A DNA stretch of 64,000 bases, taken from contig NZ_CADFDB010000004.1 of the NCBI RefSeq assembly GCF_902832845.1, positions 372,001 through 436,000 on the forward strand, written 5' to 3'. Below, piece by piece: positions 16,918-25,719 of the stretch; position 1 is the stretch's first letter; every line of letters begins with the position of its first letter. The stretch is from Burkholderia metallica (GTDB lineage Bacteria > Pseudomonadota > Gammaproteobacteria > Burkholderiales > Burkholderiaceae). The notes below the pieces were generated by a model. The model saw only the letters and a program-made list of their open reading frames with translations, was not told the DNA's origin and ran no database searches. A program made the translations under genes and the position numbers.

Positions 16918-18480
16918 TCAGACCAGCTCGCGCAGCTTGTGCTTCAGCACCTTGCCCGTCGACGCGGCGGGCAGCGCGTCGAGCACGCGGATGTGCGCGG
17001 GGCGTTTGTAAGGCGCGAGCCGTTGCGCGCACCACGCATGCAAGGCCGCTTCGTCGGCGCTCGCGCCGGGCACCCGCTCGACGAACGCGAGCACTTCCTC
17101 GTTGCCTTCGACCGCGCGGCCGATGACGGCCGACTGCACGACGTCCGGATGCGCGTTCAGCACCTGTTCGACTTCGACCGGATAGACGTTGAAGCCCGAC
17201 CGGATGATCAGCTCCTTGCTGCGGCCCGCGATCGTCACGGCGCCGTCCGCGTCCTGCCGCGCGAGATCGCCGGTGCTCAGCCAGCCGTCCGGCGACACGG
17301 CCGCGTGCGTGGCGTCCGCGTTGCGGTAGTAGCCGAGCATCACGTTCGGGCCGCGCACGCGGATCTCGCCGACTTCGCCCGGCGGCACGTCGGTGCCGTC
17401 CGGCGCGACGATCCGCATCTCCACACCGGGAATCGGCACGCCGACCGAGCTGTCGGTGCGCGGCGCGTCGAGCGGCGTCTGCGTGATCGTCGGGCTGCTT
17501 TCGGTCATCCCGTAACCGTTGTGCAGCGGCACGCCGTACAGGCGCTCGACGCGCGCCTTCAGGTTCGCGTCGAGCGGCGAGCCGCCCGAATACGCGAAGC
17601 GCAGGCGCGGGGCGCGCCATGCATGGCCCTGCGTATGCAGGTGTTCGAGCAGCTTCGCGTGCATCGCGGGCACGCCCTGGAAGATCGTCACGCCTTCGTC
17701 GGCGAGCGCGACGCGCACGGCTTCCGGCGAGAAACGCGGCGCGAGCCGCAGCGTCGCGCCCGCGTAGAGGCTGCCGAGGCAAACCGACGCGAGCCCGTAC
17801 ACGTGCGACACGGGCAGCACCGTGTAGACGACGTCGTCGGGCGACACGCGGCGCAGCGTGCTCGACGTCGCCGCGATGAATAGCAGGTTGCGGTGCGACA
17901 GCATCACGCCTTTCGGCGTGCCGGTGGTGCCGGTCGTGTAGATCAGCGCCGCGCATTGTTCGGCGCCGTCGGCGGCGACCGGTTCGGCGGGGGCGCTCGC
18001 GTCGACGCGATACGACCATGCGCCGATGTCGACCGCCAGCGCGCCGGTGGGCGTGGCGCCGAGCCGCGCGGCGTGCGCGCGCGCGTCGGGCGACGCATCC
18101 GTGGTGAACGCGATCAGCTTCGGACGCGCGTGCGCGGCGATCGCGTCGAGCTCGCCGGCCGACAGCCGCGCGTTCGACACGAGCGCCCACGCGTCGACGC
18201 GGGCCGCCGCGAACAGCAGCACGATCTGCGCGACGCAATTTTCGGCGACGATCATCACGCGGTCGCCGCCTTGCACGCCGAGGCTCGCGAGCGTCGCGGC
18301 CGCCGCATCGACGGCCTGCGCCAGCTCGCCGTACGACAGGCGGCGCGCGTCCTCGATCAGCGCCGGATGCGCGGGCGCCTGCGCGGCCCGGCGCGCGGGC
18401 ACGTCGGCGATGCGGTGCGGCAGCGCGGCGAGCAGCGCACCGACGTCGAGCGGCTCGGAGGAACGGACGGACGAGGACAT
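16918..18480 (-). CDS. Acyl-CoA synthetase (AMP-dependent ligase)
   Basis: The 520-residue protein is an ANL-superfamily adenylating enzyme. The ATP signature ALIYTTGTTGTPKGVMLSHRN is at about residues 160-180, followed by LPVSHVYGLASV, NGYGMTESSPTITQT, the A8 block DGWLSTGDLARQDADGAVTIAGRSKELIIRSG and the C-terminal catalytic Lys in PAASTGKVLKHKLRE. It activates a carboxylic acid, probably a fatty or aryl acid, to its CoA thioester. The substrate cannot be told. The ATG at 18480 has GGAG at a good distance. No beta-oxidation genes are adjacent. Confidence 0.92.
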   Translation of the reverse strand: MSSSVRSSEPLDVGALLAALPHRIADVPARRAAQAPAHPALIEDARRLSYGELAQAVDAAAATLASLGVQGGDRVMIVAENCVAQIVLLFAAARVDAWALVSNARLSAGELDAIAAHARPKLIAFTTDASPDARAHAARLGATPTGALAVDIGAWSYRVDASAPAEPVAADGAEQCAALIYTTGTTGTPKGVMLSHRNLLFIAATSSTLRRVSPDDVVYTVLPVSHVYGLASVCLGSLYAGATLRLAPRFSPEAVRVALADEGVTIFQGVPAMHAKLLEHLHTQGHAWRAPRLRFAYSGGSPLDANLKARVERLYGVPLHNGYGMTESSPTITQTPLDAPRTDSSVGVPIPGVEMRIVAPDGTDVPPGEVGEIRVRGPNVMLGYYRNADATHAAVSPDGWLSTGDLARQDADGAVTIAGRSKELIIRSGFNVYPVEVEQVLNAHPDVVQSAVIGRAVEGNEEVLAFVERVPGASADEAALHAWCAQRLAPYKRPAHIRVLDALPAASTGKVLKHKLRELV

Positions 18481-18723
18481 GGCGTCTCCAGAAAAGGGGC
18501 GGGCGGCTGACGAGATTGGCGAACGATCGTGCCATGACGGCGCGTGGCCCACAATCGGCCATTCGGGCAATAGCGCTTCGCGATGTCCGCAATGATGATG
18601 GACGGCATCGTTGCGGCGACGCAGCAGGGCGCCCGGCGGAGGGCCGCCCCGCGGAAAACGGGCCGCGAGTATACCGTCGGCGCAGGCGCGCGCGTCGTCG
18701 CCCGCTTGCCGGTCGTTCGCCCT

Positions 18724-18738
18724 TAAAATGCCGCCATG
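18724..18738 (+). promoter_or_regulatory. Candidate -10 element directly before ybaK start
   Basis: TAAAAT at 18724-18729 lies 6 nt before ATG 18736, so transcription would begin at or next to the A of the start codon. No convincing -35 hexamer is present. The call is by position and sequence only. Confidence 0.5.
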
Positions 18739-19227
18739 AGCAAATCCAGGCATGTGTCCGAAACCCCCGCGACCCAGCTGCTGCGCCGCCACGGTGTCGC
18801 GTTCGGCGAGCACCCGTACGATTACGTCGAGCACGGCGGCACCGGCGAGTCGGCGCGCCAGCTCGGCGTCGACGAGCACAGCGTCGTGAAGACGCTCGTG
18901 ATGGAAGACGAGCACGCGAAGCCGCTGATCGTGCTGATGCACGGCGATCGCACCGTATCGACGAAGAACCTCGCGCGGCAGATCGGCGCGAAGCGCGTCG
19001 AGCCGTGCAAGCCCGAGGTCGCGAACCGCCATTCGGGCTATCTCGTCGGCGGCACGTCGCCGTTCGGCACGCGCAAGACGATGCCCGTCTACGTCGAGGC
19101 GACGATCCTCGAACTGCCGACGATCTACCTGAACGGCGGCCGTCGCGGCTACCTCGTCAGCCTCGCGCCGGCGGTGCTCACGTCGCTGCTCGGCGCACAG
19201 GCCGTACAGTGCGCGAGCGTCGACTGA
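18736..19227 (+). CDS. ybaK: Cys-tRNA(Pro)/Cys-tRNA(Cys) deacylase YbaK
   Basis: The 163-residue protein matches the YbaK/EbsC branch of the prolyl-tRNA editing (INS-like) superfamily: TPATQLLRRHGVAFGEHPYDY, then VVKTLVMEDEHAKPLIVLMHGDRTVSTKNLARQIGAKRVE with the key Lys, and GYLVGGTSPFGTRKTMPVYVE. It hydrolyses Cys mischarged on tRNA(Pro). Length is normal. The ATG comes 6 nt after TAAAAT (18724-18729) and no ribosome binding site is present, so a leaderless mRNA is likely. Confidence 0.95.
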   Translation: MSKSRHVSETPATQLLRRHGVAFGEHPYDYVEHGGTGESARQLGVDEHSVVKTLVMEDEHAKPLIVLMHGDRTVSTKNLARQIGAKRVEPCKPEVANRHSGYLVGGTSPFGTRKTMPVYVEATILELPTIYLNGGRRGYLVSLAPAVLTSLLGAQAVQCASVD

Positions 19228-19335
19228 GGGTTTCACCTTCGTGGCAGGCCGCGCGCGTTCGGTAGAATGGGCGCCGTTTCGGCGTGCCGCGCGCAGCCGT
19301 CCCTTTACCGATACGTTGAAAGAAGAGTCCTCCGC

Positions 19336-19974
19336 ATGCAGATCCTGCTCGCCGCCCTCGTTGCCTATCTGATCGGTTCGGTGTCGTTCGCCGTCGTCGT
19401 CAGCGGTGCGATGGGCCTGGCCGACCCGCGTTCGTACGGGTCGAAGAATCCCGGCGCGACCAACGTGCTGCGCAGCGGCAACAAGAAGGCCGCGATCCTC
19501 ACGCTCGTCGGCGACGCGTTCAAGGGCTGGATCGCCGTCTGGCTTGCCCGGCACTTCGGGCTGCCCGACGTCGCGGTCGCGTGGGTCGCGATCGCCGTGT
19601 TCCTCGGCCACCTGTATCCGGTGTTCTTCCGCTTCCAGGGCGGCAAGGGCGTCGCGACCGCGGCCGGCGTGCTGCTCGCCGTGCATCCGGTGCTCGGGCT
19701 CGCGACCGCACTGACCTGGCTGATCGTCGCGTTCTTCTTCCGCTATTCGTCGCTCGCGGCGCTGGTGGCAGCCGTGTTCGCGCCGGTGTTCGACGTGTTC
19801 CTGTTCGGCACGGGCCACAACCCGGTCGCGTGGGCCGTGCTCGCGATGAGCGTGCTGCTCGTGTGGCGTCACCGCGGCAACATTTCGAAGCTGCTGGCGG
19901 GGCAGGAAAGCCGGATCGGCGACAAGAAGAAGGCGGCCGCTGACGGCGGCGCGCAGGACGGCGGGAAAGCCTGA
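19336..19974 (+). CDS. plsY: Glycerol-3-phosphate acyltransferase PlsY
   Basis: The 212-residue membrane protein has about five helices. It carries the three PlsY motifs: [19 protein letters not shown] (catalytic Ser/Arg region, about 35-53), the glycine-rich loop [15 protein letters not shown] (phosphate-binding-like) and the third motif near [16 protein letters not shown]. It transfers acyl groups from acyl-phosphate to glycerol 3-phosphate, the first step of phospholipid synthesis. GAAAGAAGAG upstream supports ATG 19336. The C-terminal tail is lysine and glycine rich. Confidence 0.96.
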   Translation: MQILLAALVAYLIGSVSFAVVVSGAMGLADPRSYGSKNPGATNVLRSGNKKAAILTLVGDAFKGWIAVWLARHFGLPDVAVAWVAIAVFLGHLYPVFFRFQGGKGVATAAGVLLAVHPVLGLATALTWLIVAFFFRYSSLAALVAAVFAPVFDVFLFGTGHNPVAWAVLAMSVLLVWRHRGNISKLLAGQESRIGDKKKAAADGGAQDGGKA

Positions 19975-20053
19975 GAAAGCGCGGCGCTTGCCGCGTACCG
20001 GGCGCGCCGCATGTGCGGGGCCCGGCGGCATGACGTGACGGATCGTGCGGCGA

Positions 20054-20539
20054 TCAGTCGCGGAAGTTGTTGAAGTCGAGCGGCGTGTCGGTCACGTCCT
20101 TGCGCAGCATCGCGATCACGCTCTGCAGGTCGTCGCGCTTCGTGCCGGCCACGCGCACCGCGTCGCCCTGGATGCTTGCCTGCACCTTGATCTTGCTGTC
20201 CTTCACGAGCCGCACGATCTTCTTCGCGAGGTCGCCCGTCACGCCTTTCTTCACGGTGACGATCTGCTTGACCTTGTCGCCGCCGATCTTCTCGACCTTG
20301 CCGTAGTCGAGGAAGCGCACGTCGACGTTGCGCTTGGCCAGCTTGCCGATCAGCACGTCCTTGACCTGGCCGAGCTTGAAATCGTCGTCGGCGAACAGCG
20401 TCAGCTCGCGCTCCTTCTGCTCGACGCGCGCGTCGGAGCCCTTGAAGTCGAAGCGCGTCGAAATTTCCTTGTTCGACTGCTCGATGGCATTCTTCACTTC
20501 GATCATGTTCGCTTCGGAAACGACGTCGAACGATGGCAT
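20054..20539 (-). CDS. yajQ: YajQ family nucleotide-binding protein
   Basis: The 161-residue protein is a full-length YajQ/DUF520 member: [21 protein letters not shown] at the start, [38 protein letters not shown] and the C-terminal [26 protein letters not shown]. YajQ proteins have two RRM-like ferredoxin folds. Some, such as Xanthomonas XC_3703, bind cyclic di-GMP and act as coactivators of transcription. A strong AAGGGAGG sequence precedes the ATG at 20539. It is convergent with plsY and divergent from murB. Confidence 0.96.
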   Translation of the reverse strand: MPSFDVVSEANMIEVKNAIEQSNKEISTRFDFKGSDARVEQKERELTLFADDDFKLGQVKDVLIGKLAKRNVDVRFLDYGKVEKIGGDKVKQIVTVKKGVTGDLAKKIVRLVKDSKIKVQASIQGDAVRVAGTKRDDLQSVIAMLRKDVTDTPLDFNNFRD

Positions 20540-20589
20540 GGCATTCCTCCCTTGAGATGCGGGCACCCGGCTCGCGCGCGGGCACTCGC

Positions 20590-20595
20590 TATAAT
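20590..20595 (+). promoter_or_regulatory. Candidate -10 element for murB
   Basis: TATAAT occurs in the yajQ-murB divergent region, 82 bp before the murB start. I see no good -35 hexamer at 16-18 bp. The call rests on the perfect hexamer in otherwise GC-rich DNA. Confidence 0.5.
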
Positions 20596-20676
20596 TGCGG
20601 ACTGTTTGCCATTTTACCGATGCCCCTCCGTTTGCCCAAGGCCGGCCATGCGCCGCCCGGGTGGACGTGACCGCGA

Positions 20677-21726
20677 ATGCCGATGCCCCCTGACGATTCC
20701 GCCCTGTCGCTGCTCCCCGACCATCCGCTCGCCGCGCACAACACGTTCGGCATCGCCGCGACCGCGCGCTTGGCCGCGCGCATCACGCATGCGTCGCAGT
20801 TCGAGGCGCTCCACCGCGATCCGCGCGTCGCGAACCTGCCGTCGCTCGTGCTCGGCGGCGGCAGCAACGTCGTGTTCACGCGCGATTTCGACGGCATCGT
20901 GCTGCTCGACGAGATCGCGGGCCGCCGCGTCGTGCGCGAAGACGACGACGCGTGGTACGTCGAGGCCGGCGGCGGCGAGAACTGGCACGCATTCGTCGCA
21001 TGGACGCTCGAGCACGGGATGGCGGGCCTCGAGAACCTCGCGCTGATCCCGGGCACGGTCGGTGCCGCGCCGATCCAGAACATCGGCGCATACGGCCTCG
21101 AGATGAAGGCGTATTTCGACTCGCTGGTCGCGGTGGAACTGGCGACGGGGCGCAGCGAGCGCTTCGACGCCGCGCGCTGCGCGTTCGGCTACCGCGACAG
21201 CTTCTTCAAGCGCGAAGGGCGCGGCCGGTTCGCGATCGTGGCGGTGACGTTCCGGCTACCGAAGCAATGGACGCCGCGGCTCGGCTACGCGGACGTCACG
21301 CGCGAGCTCGACGCGCGCGGCATCGCGCCCGACGCGGCCGCGCCGCGCGACGTGTTCGACGCGGTCGTCGCGATCCGCCGCGCGAAGCTGCCCGACCCGC
21401 TCGTGCTCGGCAACGCGGGCAGTTTCTTCAAGAATCCGGTGATCGATGCCGAGCAGTTCGATGCGCTGCGCGCCCGCGCGCCCGAGGTCGTGTCGTATCC
21501 GCAGCCGGACGGGCAGGTCAAGCTCGCGGCCGGCTGGCTGATCGACCGCTGCGGCTGGAAGGGGCGCGCGCTGGGCGCGGCGGCCGTGCACGACCGCCAG
21601 GCGCTCGTGCTCGTCAATCGCGGCGGCGCGACGGGCGCCGACGTGCTGGCGCTGGCGCGGGCGATCCAGCACGACGTGTTCGCGAAATTCGGCGTCGAGC
21701 TCGAGCCCGAACCGGTCTGCCTGTAA
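20677..21726 (+). CDS. murB: UDP-N-acetylmuramate dehydrogenase MurB
   Basis: The 349-residue protein is type I MurB (E. coli-like). It has [19 protein letters not shown], the FAD-binding [47 protein letters not shown], and [17 protein letters not shown] with the catalytic Ser. The [15 protein letters not shown] block and a C-terminal catalytic-type Glu follow. It reduces the enolpyruvyl group to make UDP-MurNAc. A perfect TATAAT at 20590-20595 is a probable -10 element, giving a leader of about 75-80 nt. ATG 20683 is an alternative start. Confidence 0.95.
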   Translation: MPMPPDDSALSLLPDHPLAAHNTFGIAATARLAARITHASQFEALHRDPRVANLPSLVLGGGSNVVFTRDFDGIVLLDEIAGRRVVREDDDAWYVEAGGGENWHAFVAWTLEHGMAGLENLALIPGTVGAAPIQNIGAYGLEMKAYFDSLVAVELATGRSERFDAARCAFGYRDSFFKREGRGRFAIVAVTFRLPKQWTPRLGYADVTRELDARGIAPDAAAPRDVFDAVVAIRRAKLPDPLVLGNAGSFFKNPVIDAEQFDALRARAPEVVSYPQPDGQVKLAAGWLIDRCGWKGRALGAAAVHDRQALVLVNRGGATGADVLALARAIQHDVFAKFGVELEPEPVCL

Positions 21727-21765
21727 CGCGGGCGCCTTCGCGTCGCTTTCCTCGCGCCCAAACAG

Positions 21766-21798
21766 AAAGCGCCGATCGACGACGATCGGCGCTTTTTT
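21766..21798. terminator. Bidirectional terminator between murB and argF
   Basis: A 13-bp perfect stem (AAAGCGCCGATCG, 21766-21778, with 21783-21795) encloses the loop ACGA and is followed by T6 on the plus strand. The A-run at the left arm gives U residues on the minus strand. It serves the convergent murB and argF genes. Confidence 0.9.
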
Positions 21799-21819
21799 AT
21801 GCGGATGCGTTCCGGCGCG

Positions 21820-22749
21820 TCAGTGCTTGAGGCGGCCGAGCAGCAGGAACTCCATCAGCGCCTTCTGCACGTGCAGGCGGTTTTCCGCTTCGTCCCACAC
21901 GACGCTCTGCGGGCCGTCGATCACGCCGGCCGTCACTTCCTCGCCGCGGTGCGCGGGCAGGCAGTGCATGAAAAGGGCGTCGGGGTTCGCGTGGCCCATC
22001 ATTTCCTCGTCGACGCACCAGTCGGCGAACGCCTGCTTGCGCGCCTCGTTCTCGGCCTCGAAGCCCATGCTGGTCCACACGTCGGTGGTGACGAGATCGG
22101 CGCCCTTGCATGCTTCGTTCGGGTCGTCGAACACCTCGTAGAACGGCGCGCTGCCGGGCGATACGAGCTTCATGTCGAGCGCGTAGCCGGGCGGCGTGGA
22201 CAGGCGCAGCTTGAAGCCGAGGATCTGCGCGGCTTCGATCCACGTGTACAGCATGTTGTTCGCATCGCCGACCCACGCAACCGTCTTGCCGGCGATCGGG
22301 CCGCGGTGCTCGTAGTACGTGAAGATGTCGGCGAGCACCTGGCACGGGTGGTATTCGTTCGTCAGCCCGTTGATCACCGGCACGCGGGAGTTCTCCGCGA
22401 AACGCGTGATGACCTCCTGCTCGAACGTGCGGATCATGATGATGTCGACCATGCGCGAGATGACCTGCGCGGAATCCTCGACGGGTTCGCCGCGGCCGAG
22501 CTGCGTGTCGCGCGTGCTCATGAAGACGGCGTGACCGCCGAGCTGGAAGATCCCGGCCTCGAACGACAGGCGCGTGCGCGTCGAGCTCTTCTCGAAGATC
22601 ATCGCGAGCGTGCGGTCGTGCAGCGGGTGATAGGTCTCGTAGTTCTTGAACTTGCGCTTCAGGATACCCGTGCGTTCGAGCACGTACTCGTAGTCTTCCA
22701 GCGAGAAATCCTTGAACTGCAGGTAGTGACGAATGGTTTTGGCGGTCAT
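21820..22749 (-). CDS. argF: Ornithine carbamoyltransferase ArgF
   Basis: The 309-residue protein carries the carbamoyl-phosphate site FEKSSTRTRLSFEAG (about residues 45-59), NGLTNEYHPCQVLADIFTY, WVGDANNMLYTWIEAA and the ornithine/catalytic motif MHCLPAHRGEEVT. It makes citrulline from ornithine and carbamoyl phosphate in arginine synthesis. The length is typical of the anabolic enzyme. The ATG at 22749 has no obvious ribosome binding site. A DnaA-box-like nonamer lies 58 bp upstream. Confidence 0.96.
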   Translation of the reverse strand: MTAKTIRHYLQFKDFSLEDYEYVLERTGILKRKFKNYETYHPLHDRTLAMIFEKSSTRTRLSFEAGIFQLGGHAVFMSTRDTQLGRGEPVEDSAQVISRMVDIIMIRTFEQEVITRFAENSRVPVINGLTNEYHPCQVLADIFTYYEHRGPIAGKTVAWVGDANNMLYTWIEAAQILGFKLRLSTPPGYALDMKLVSPGSAPFYEVFDDPNEACKGADLVTTDVWTSMGFEAENEARKQAFADWCVDEEMMGHANPDALFMHCLPAHRGEEVTAGVIDGPQSVVWDEAENRLHVQKALMEFLLLGRLKH

Positions 22750-23162
22750 GAAACGAAATACGGCGGGTCTCACCCGGCAGCGAAGCCGGACGGCGCCGCC
22801 GTCGGGTGTGGATAACTCAAAGCAGCATAAAGGATTTTCTGTGCTTTGACGAGCCGGGGAGCGAAGCGGGGCACGATCGCCGCGCGCGGCGCACGGCGCG
22901 GGAGAAGGGCCGTCGGGGCGACGCGCAATGGCGCGCTGCGGTATAATTCGAAAGTTTTCTCCAGCCCGGCAGGCAAGCCGCTTCGCGCTCTGCCGGACAC
23001 AAGCCGTGCGCTGCACAAATCCGGTGCAGTCCGCCGGCGGCGCGCGCCGACGTCCTGTTTTCGGGATATCGGAATGCCCGTGCCGCCGTCCGTTTCCGCT
23101 TTGTGTTCGCGTATCCAGGCGCCGTTGCCTGGACATCGCCGGGCCGTCACTTGGGTAACCAC
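22750..23162. other. Divergent intergenic region with structured leader (argF / DUF3579)
   Basis: This 413-bp region holds TGTGGATAA at 22807-22815 (a perfect DnaA box on the minus strand) and a perfect TATAAT at 22942-22947 facing the DUF3579 gene. Transcription from that element would give a leader of about 208 nt. Three hairpins lie in it: 22966-22996 (CCGGCAG/CTGCCGG), 23011-23029 (CTGCAC/GTGCAG) and 23114-23133 (TCCAGGC/GCCTGGA). It matches no riboswitch that I recognise. Confidence 0.6.
22942..22947 (+). promoter_or_regulatory. Candidate -10 element for DUF3579 gene
   Basis: TATAAT at 22942-22947 matches the sigma70 -10 consensus exactly. The -35 region is GC-rich and unconvincing. Transcription would start near 22955, about 208 nt before the start codon at 23163. 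Confidence 0.5.
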
Positions 23163-23483
23163 ATGGCTGAAACCCCTCCGACCGAATTCTTCATCCAGGG
23201 CATCACGAAAGACGGGAAAAAGTTTCGCCCGAGCGACTGGTCGGAACGTCTGGCCGGTGTGATGGCCTGCTTCGGGCCGGGGGCCAGCGGGCCGAACGCA
23301 CGTCTCAAGTATTCGCTGTACGTGCGTCCGACGATGCTCGGCGACCTGAAATGCGTGATCCTCGATTCCCGGCTGCGCGACATCGAGCCGATGGCGTTCG
23401 ATTTCGTGCTGAATTTCGCGAAGGACAACAACCTCGTCGTCACCGAGGCGTGCGAACTGCCCGACTACGACGCGAAGAAGTGA
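23163..23483 (+). CDS. DUF3579 domain-containing protein
   Basis: The 106-residue protein matches the beta-proteobacterial family DUF3579: TEFFIQGITKDGKKFRPSDWSERLAGVM and KYSLYVRPTMLGDLKCVILDSRLRDIEPMAFDFVLNFAKDNNL. Its function is unknown. It is a small soluble acidic/basic mixed protein without signal peptide or membrane segment. The start is chosen by the family's N-terminus, because no ribosome binding site is clear. A long structured leader precedes it, and a strong bidirectional terminator follows at 23518-23545. Confidence 0.88.
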   Translation: MAETPPTEFFIQGITKDGKKFRPSDWSERLAGVMACFGPGASGPNARLKYSLYVRPTMLGDLKCVILDSRLRDIEPMAFDFVLNFAKDNNLVVTEACELPDYDAKK

Positions 23484-23517
23484 TGCCGGCCCGCAGGATG
23501 CGCGGGCGACAGGCAAC

Positions 23518-23545
23518 AAAAAAGCCCGCCTAGGCGGGCTTTTTT
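23518..23545. terminator. Bidirectional terminator between DUF3579 gene and rpsT
   Basis: A 13-bp stem with arms 23518-23530 (A6 plus GCCCGCC) and 23533-23545 (GGCGGGC plus T6) encloses a two-base loop. The A and T runs make it work in both directions for the two convergent genes. Confidence 0.93.
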
Positions 23546-23591
23546 GCGATCGCAGGAAACAGGAACGCCCGCGTGAGCGGGCGCACCGGAT

Positions 23592-23864
23592 TTACGCTGC
23601 TGCCTGCAGACCCTTGACGGCTGCGGCGAGGCGGCTCTTGCTGCGAGCGGCCTTGTTCTTGTGAACGATCTTCTTGTCGGCGATCGTGTCGATCGTCTTC
23701 ACGGCAGCCTTGAACAGCTCGGCAGCCTTTGCCTGGTCGCCGGCTTCAACAGCCTTGCGAACCGACTTGATCGCGGTACGGAATTTCGAGCGCAGCGCCG
23801 AGTTGTGCGAGTTTGCCTTCGCGGCCTGGCGGGCGCGCTTGCGTGCTTGTGCGGAGTTAGCCAT
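23592..23864 (-). CDS. rpsT: 30S ribosomal protein S20
   Basis: The 90-residue basic protein is S20: [40 protein letters not shown] and the late [22 protein letters not shown]. It binds 16S rRNA early in 30S assembly. AAGGAA precedes the ATG. A minus-strand TAAAAT at 23975-23980 is a likely -10 element, so the leader is about 104 nt and includes a CCCCTG/CAGGGG hairpin (23934-23957). S20 of E. coli represses its own translation; whether this leader does so is unknown. Confidence 0.98.
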   Translation of the reverse strand: MANSAQARKRARQAAKANSHNSALRSKFRTAIKSVRKAVEAGDQAKAAELFKAAVKTIDTIADKKIVHKNKAARSKSRLAAAVKGLQAAA

Positions 23865-24168
23865 GACGGTTCCTTATCCTGTCCTGTTTCCAGAGCTTGG
23901 AGCCTGACGGCCAAGCGCTGCTTTTCGATCCGTCCCCTGAGAACGATTGCCCAGGGGCGCATAAAAAAACGGTGATTTTAACCGAGGCCGGGACATGAAA
24001 ACGGCAGTTGCCGTGCATGTACGAGCCCAGAAACCGGCGATTATAGCAACAAAATCAATCGAGTGACAAGTTTCAAGTGACACCGGGCAGGCGGGGCGTC
24101 GGCGGCGGGCGCGCTTTTCGGCATCGGCCGCTGGCCGGGCCACGCAACGTCCGTATAATAAGCGCCCC
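23865..24168. other. Divergent intergenic region, rpsT leader and murJ promoter
   Basis: The 304 bp contain the rpsT leader with its hairpin at 23934-23957 and a minus-strand TAAAAT hexamer at 23975-23980. They also contain a perfect plus-strand TATAAT at 24154-24159, immediately before murJ. I see no gene. Confidence 0.6.
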
Positions 24169-24171
24169 ATG
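24154..24171 (+). promoter_or_regulatory. Candidate -10 element directly before murJ start
   Basis: TATAAT at 24154-24159 is followed by 9 nt (AAGCGCCCC, no Shine-Dalgarno) and ATG 24169. The predicted 5' untranslated region is 2-3 nt or absent. The -35 candidate CTGGCC at 24131-24136 is weak. Confidence 0.55.
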
Positions 24172-25719
24172 AATCTATTCCGAGCCCTGCTGACGGTCAG
24201 CGGCTTCACGCTGCTGTCGCGCGTGACCGGTCTGGCCCGCGAGACGCTGATCGCCCGTGCGTTCGGCGCCAGTCAATACACCGACGCGTTCTACGTCGCC
24301 TTCCGTATCCCGAACCTGCTGCGCCGCCTGTCCGCCGAAGGCGCGTTCTCGCAGGCGTTCGTGCCGATCCTCGCCGAGTTCAAGAACCAGCAGGGGCACG
24401 ATGCGACCAAGGCGCTCGTCGACGCGATGTCCACGGTGCTTGCGTGGGCGCTTGCCGTGCTGTCGGTCGTCGGGATCGCCGGCGCGTCGTGGGTCGTGTT
24501 CGCGGTCGCGTCCGGCCTGCACAGCGACGGGCAGGCATTCCCGCTCGCGGTCACGATGACCCGCATCATGTTCCCGTACATCGTGTTCATTTCGCTGACG
24601 ACGCTCGCGTCCGGCGTGCTGAACACGTACAAGAGCTTCTCGCTGCCCGCGTTCGCGCCGGTGCTGCTGAACGTCGCGTTCATCGCCGCGGCCGTGTTCG
24701 TCGCGCCGCACCTGAAGGTGCCGGTGTTCGCGCTCGCGTGGGCGGTGATCGTCGGCGGCGTGCTGCAGTTCCTCGTGCAGCTGCCGGGCCTGAAGAAGAT
24801 CGACATGGTGCCGCTGATCGGCCTGAACCCGCTGCGCGCGCTGCGCCACCCCGGCGTGAAGCGCGTGCTCGCGAAGATGGTGCCCGCGACGTTCGCGGTG
24901 TCGGTCGCGCAACTGTCGCTGATCATCAACACCAACATCGCGTCGCGGCTCGGGCAGGGCGCCGTGTCGTGGATCAACTACGCCGACCGCCTGATGGAAT
25001 TCCCGACGGCGCTGCTCGGCGTCGCGCTCGGCACGATCCTGCTGCCGAGCCTGTCGAAAGCGCACGTCGATGCCGATTCGCACGAATATTCGGCGCTGCT
25101 CGACTGGGGGCTGCGCGTCACGTTCCTGCTGGCGGCGCCGAGTGCGCTTGCGCTGTTCTTCTTCGCGACGCCGCTCACCGCGACCCTGTTCAACTACGGC
25201 AAGTTCGACGCGCATACCGTCACGATGGTCGCGCGCGCGCTCGCGACCTACGGGATCGGCCTCGTCGGCATCATCCTGATCAAGATCCTCGCGCCGGGCT
25301 TTTATGCGAAGCAGGACATCAAGACACCGGTGAAGATCGCGATCGGCGTGCTGATCGTCACGCAGATCTCGAACTACGTGTTCGTGCCGCTGATCGGCCA
25401 TGCGGGCCTGACGCTGAGCATCGGCGTCGGCGCGTGCCTGAATTCGCTGCTGCTGTTCCTCGGGCTGCGCAAGCGCGGCATCTACCAGCCGTCGCCGGGC
25501 TGGCTGCGCTTTTTCGTACAGTTGTTCGGCGCGACGCTCGTGCTCGCCGGCCTGATGCACTGGCTGTCGATCAGCTTCGACTGGACCGGGATGCGCGCGC
25601 AGCCGCTCGATCGCATCGCGCTGATGGCCGCGTGCCTCGTGCTGTTCGCTGCACTATATTTCGGTATGTTGTGGGTGATGGGCTTCAAATACGCTTACTT
25701 CAGAAGGCGCGCCAAGTGA
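24169..25719 (+). CDS. murJ: Lipid II flippase MurJ
   Basis: The 516-residue protein has about 14 membrane helices and MurJ signatures: SGFTLLSRVTGLARETLIARAFGASQYTDAFYVAFRIPN LLRRLSAEGAF-type N-terminus and the later SWINYADRLMEFPTALLGVALGTILLPSLSKAH. It flips lipid II across the inner membrane for peptidoglycan synthesis. Length equals the family norm. No ribosome binding site precedes the ATG. The stop codon overlaps the GTG of the sirB1-like gene (GTGA), which suggests translational coupling. Confidence 0.96.
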   Translation: MNLFRALLTVSGFTLLSRVTGLARETLIARAFGASQYTDAFYVAFRIPNLLRRLSAEGAFSQAFVPILAEFKNQQGHDATKALVDAMSTVLAWALAVLSVVGIAGASWVVFAVASGLHSDGQAFPLAVTMTRIMFPYIVFISLTTLASGVLNTYKSFSLPAFAPVLLNVAFIAAAVFVAPHLKVPVFALAWAVIVGGVLQFLVQLPGLKKIDMVPLIGLNPLRALRHPGVKRVLAKMVPATFAVSVAQLSLIINTNIASRLGQGAVSWINYADRLMEFPTALLGVALGTILLPSLSKAHVDADSHEYSALLDWGLRVTFLLAAPSALALFFFATPLTATLFNYGKFDAHTVTMVARALATYGIGLVGIILIKILAPGFYAKQDIKTPVKIAIGVLIVTQISNYVFVPLIGHAGLTLSIGVGACLNSLLLFLGLRKRGIYQPSPGWLRFFVQLFGATLVLAGLMHWLSISFDWTGMRAQPLDRIALMAACLVLFAALYFGMLWVMGFKYAYFRRRAK

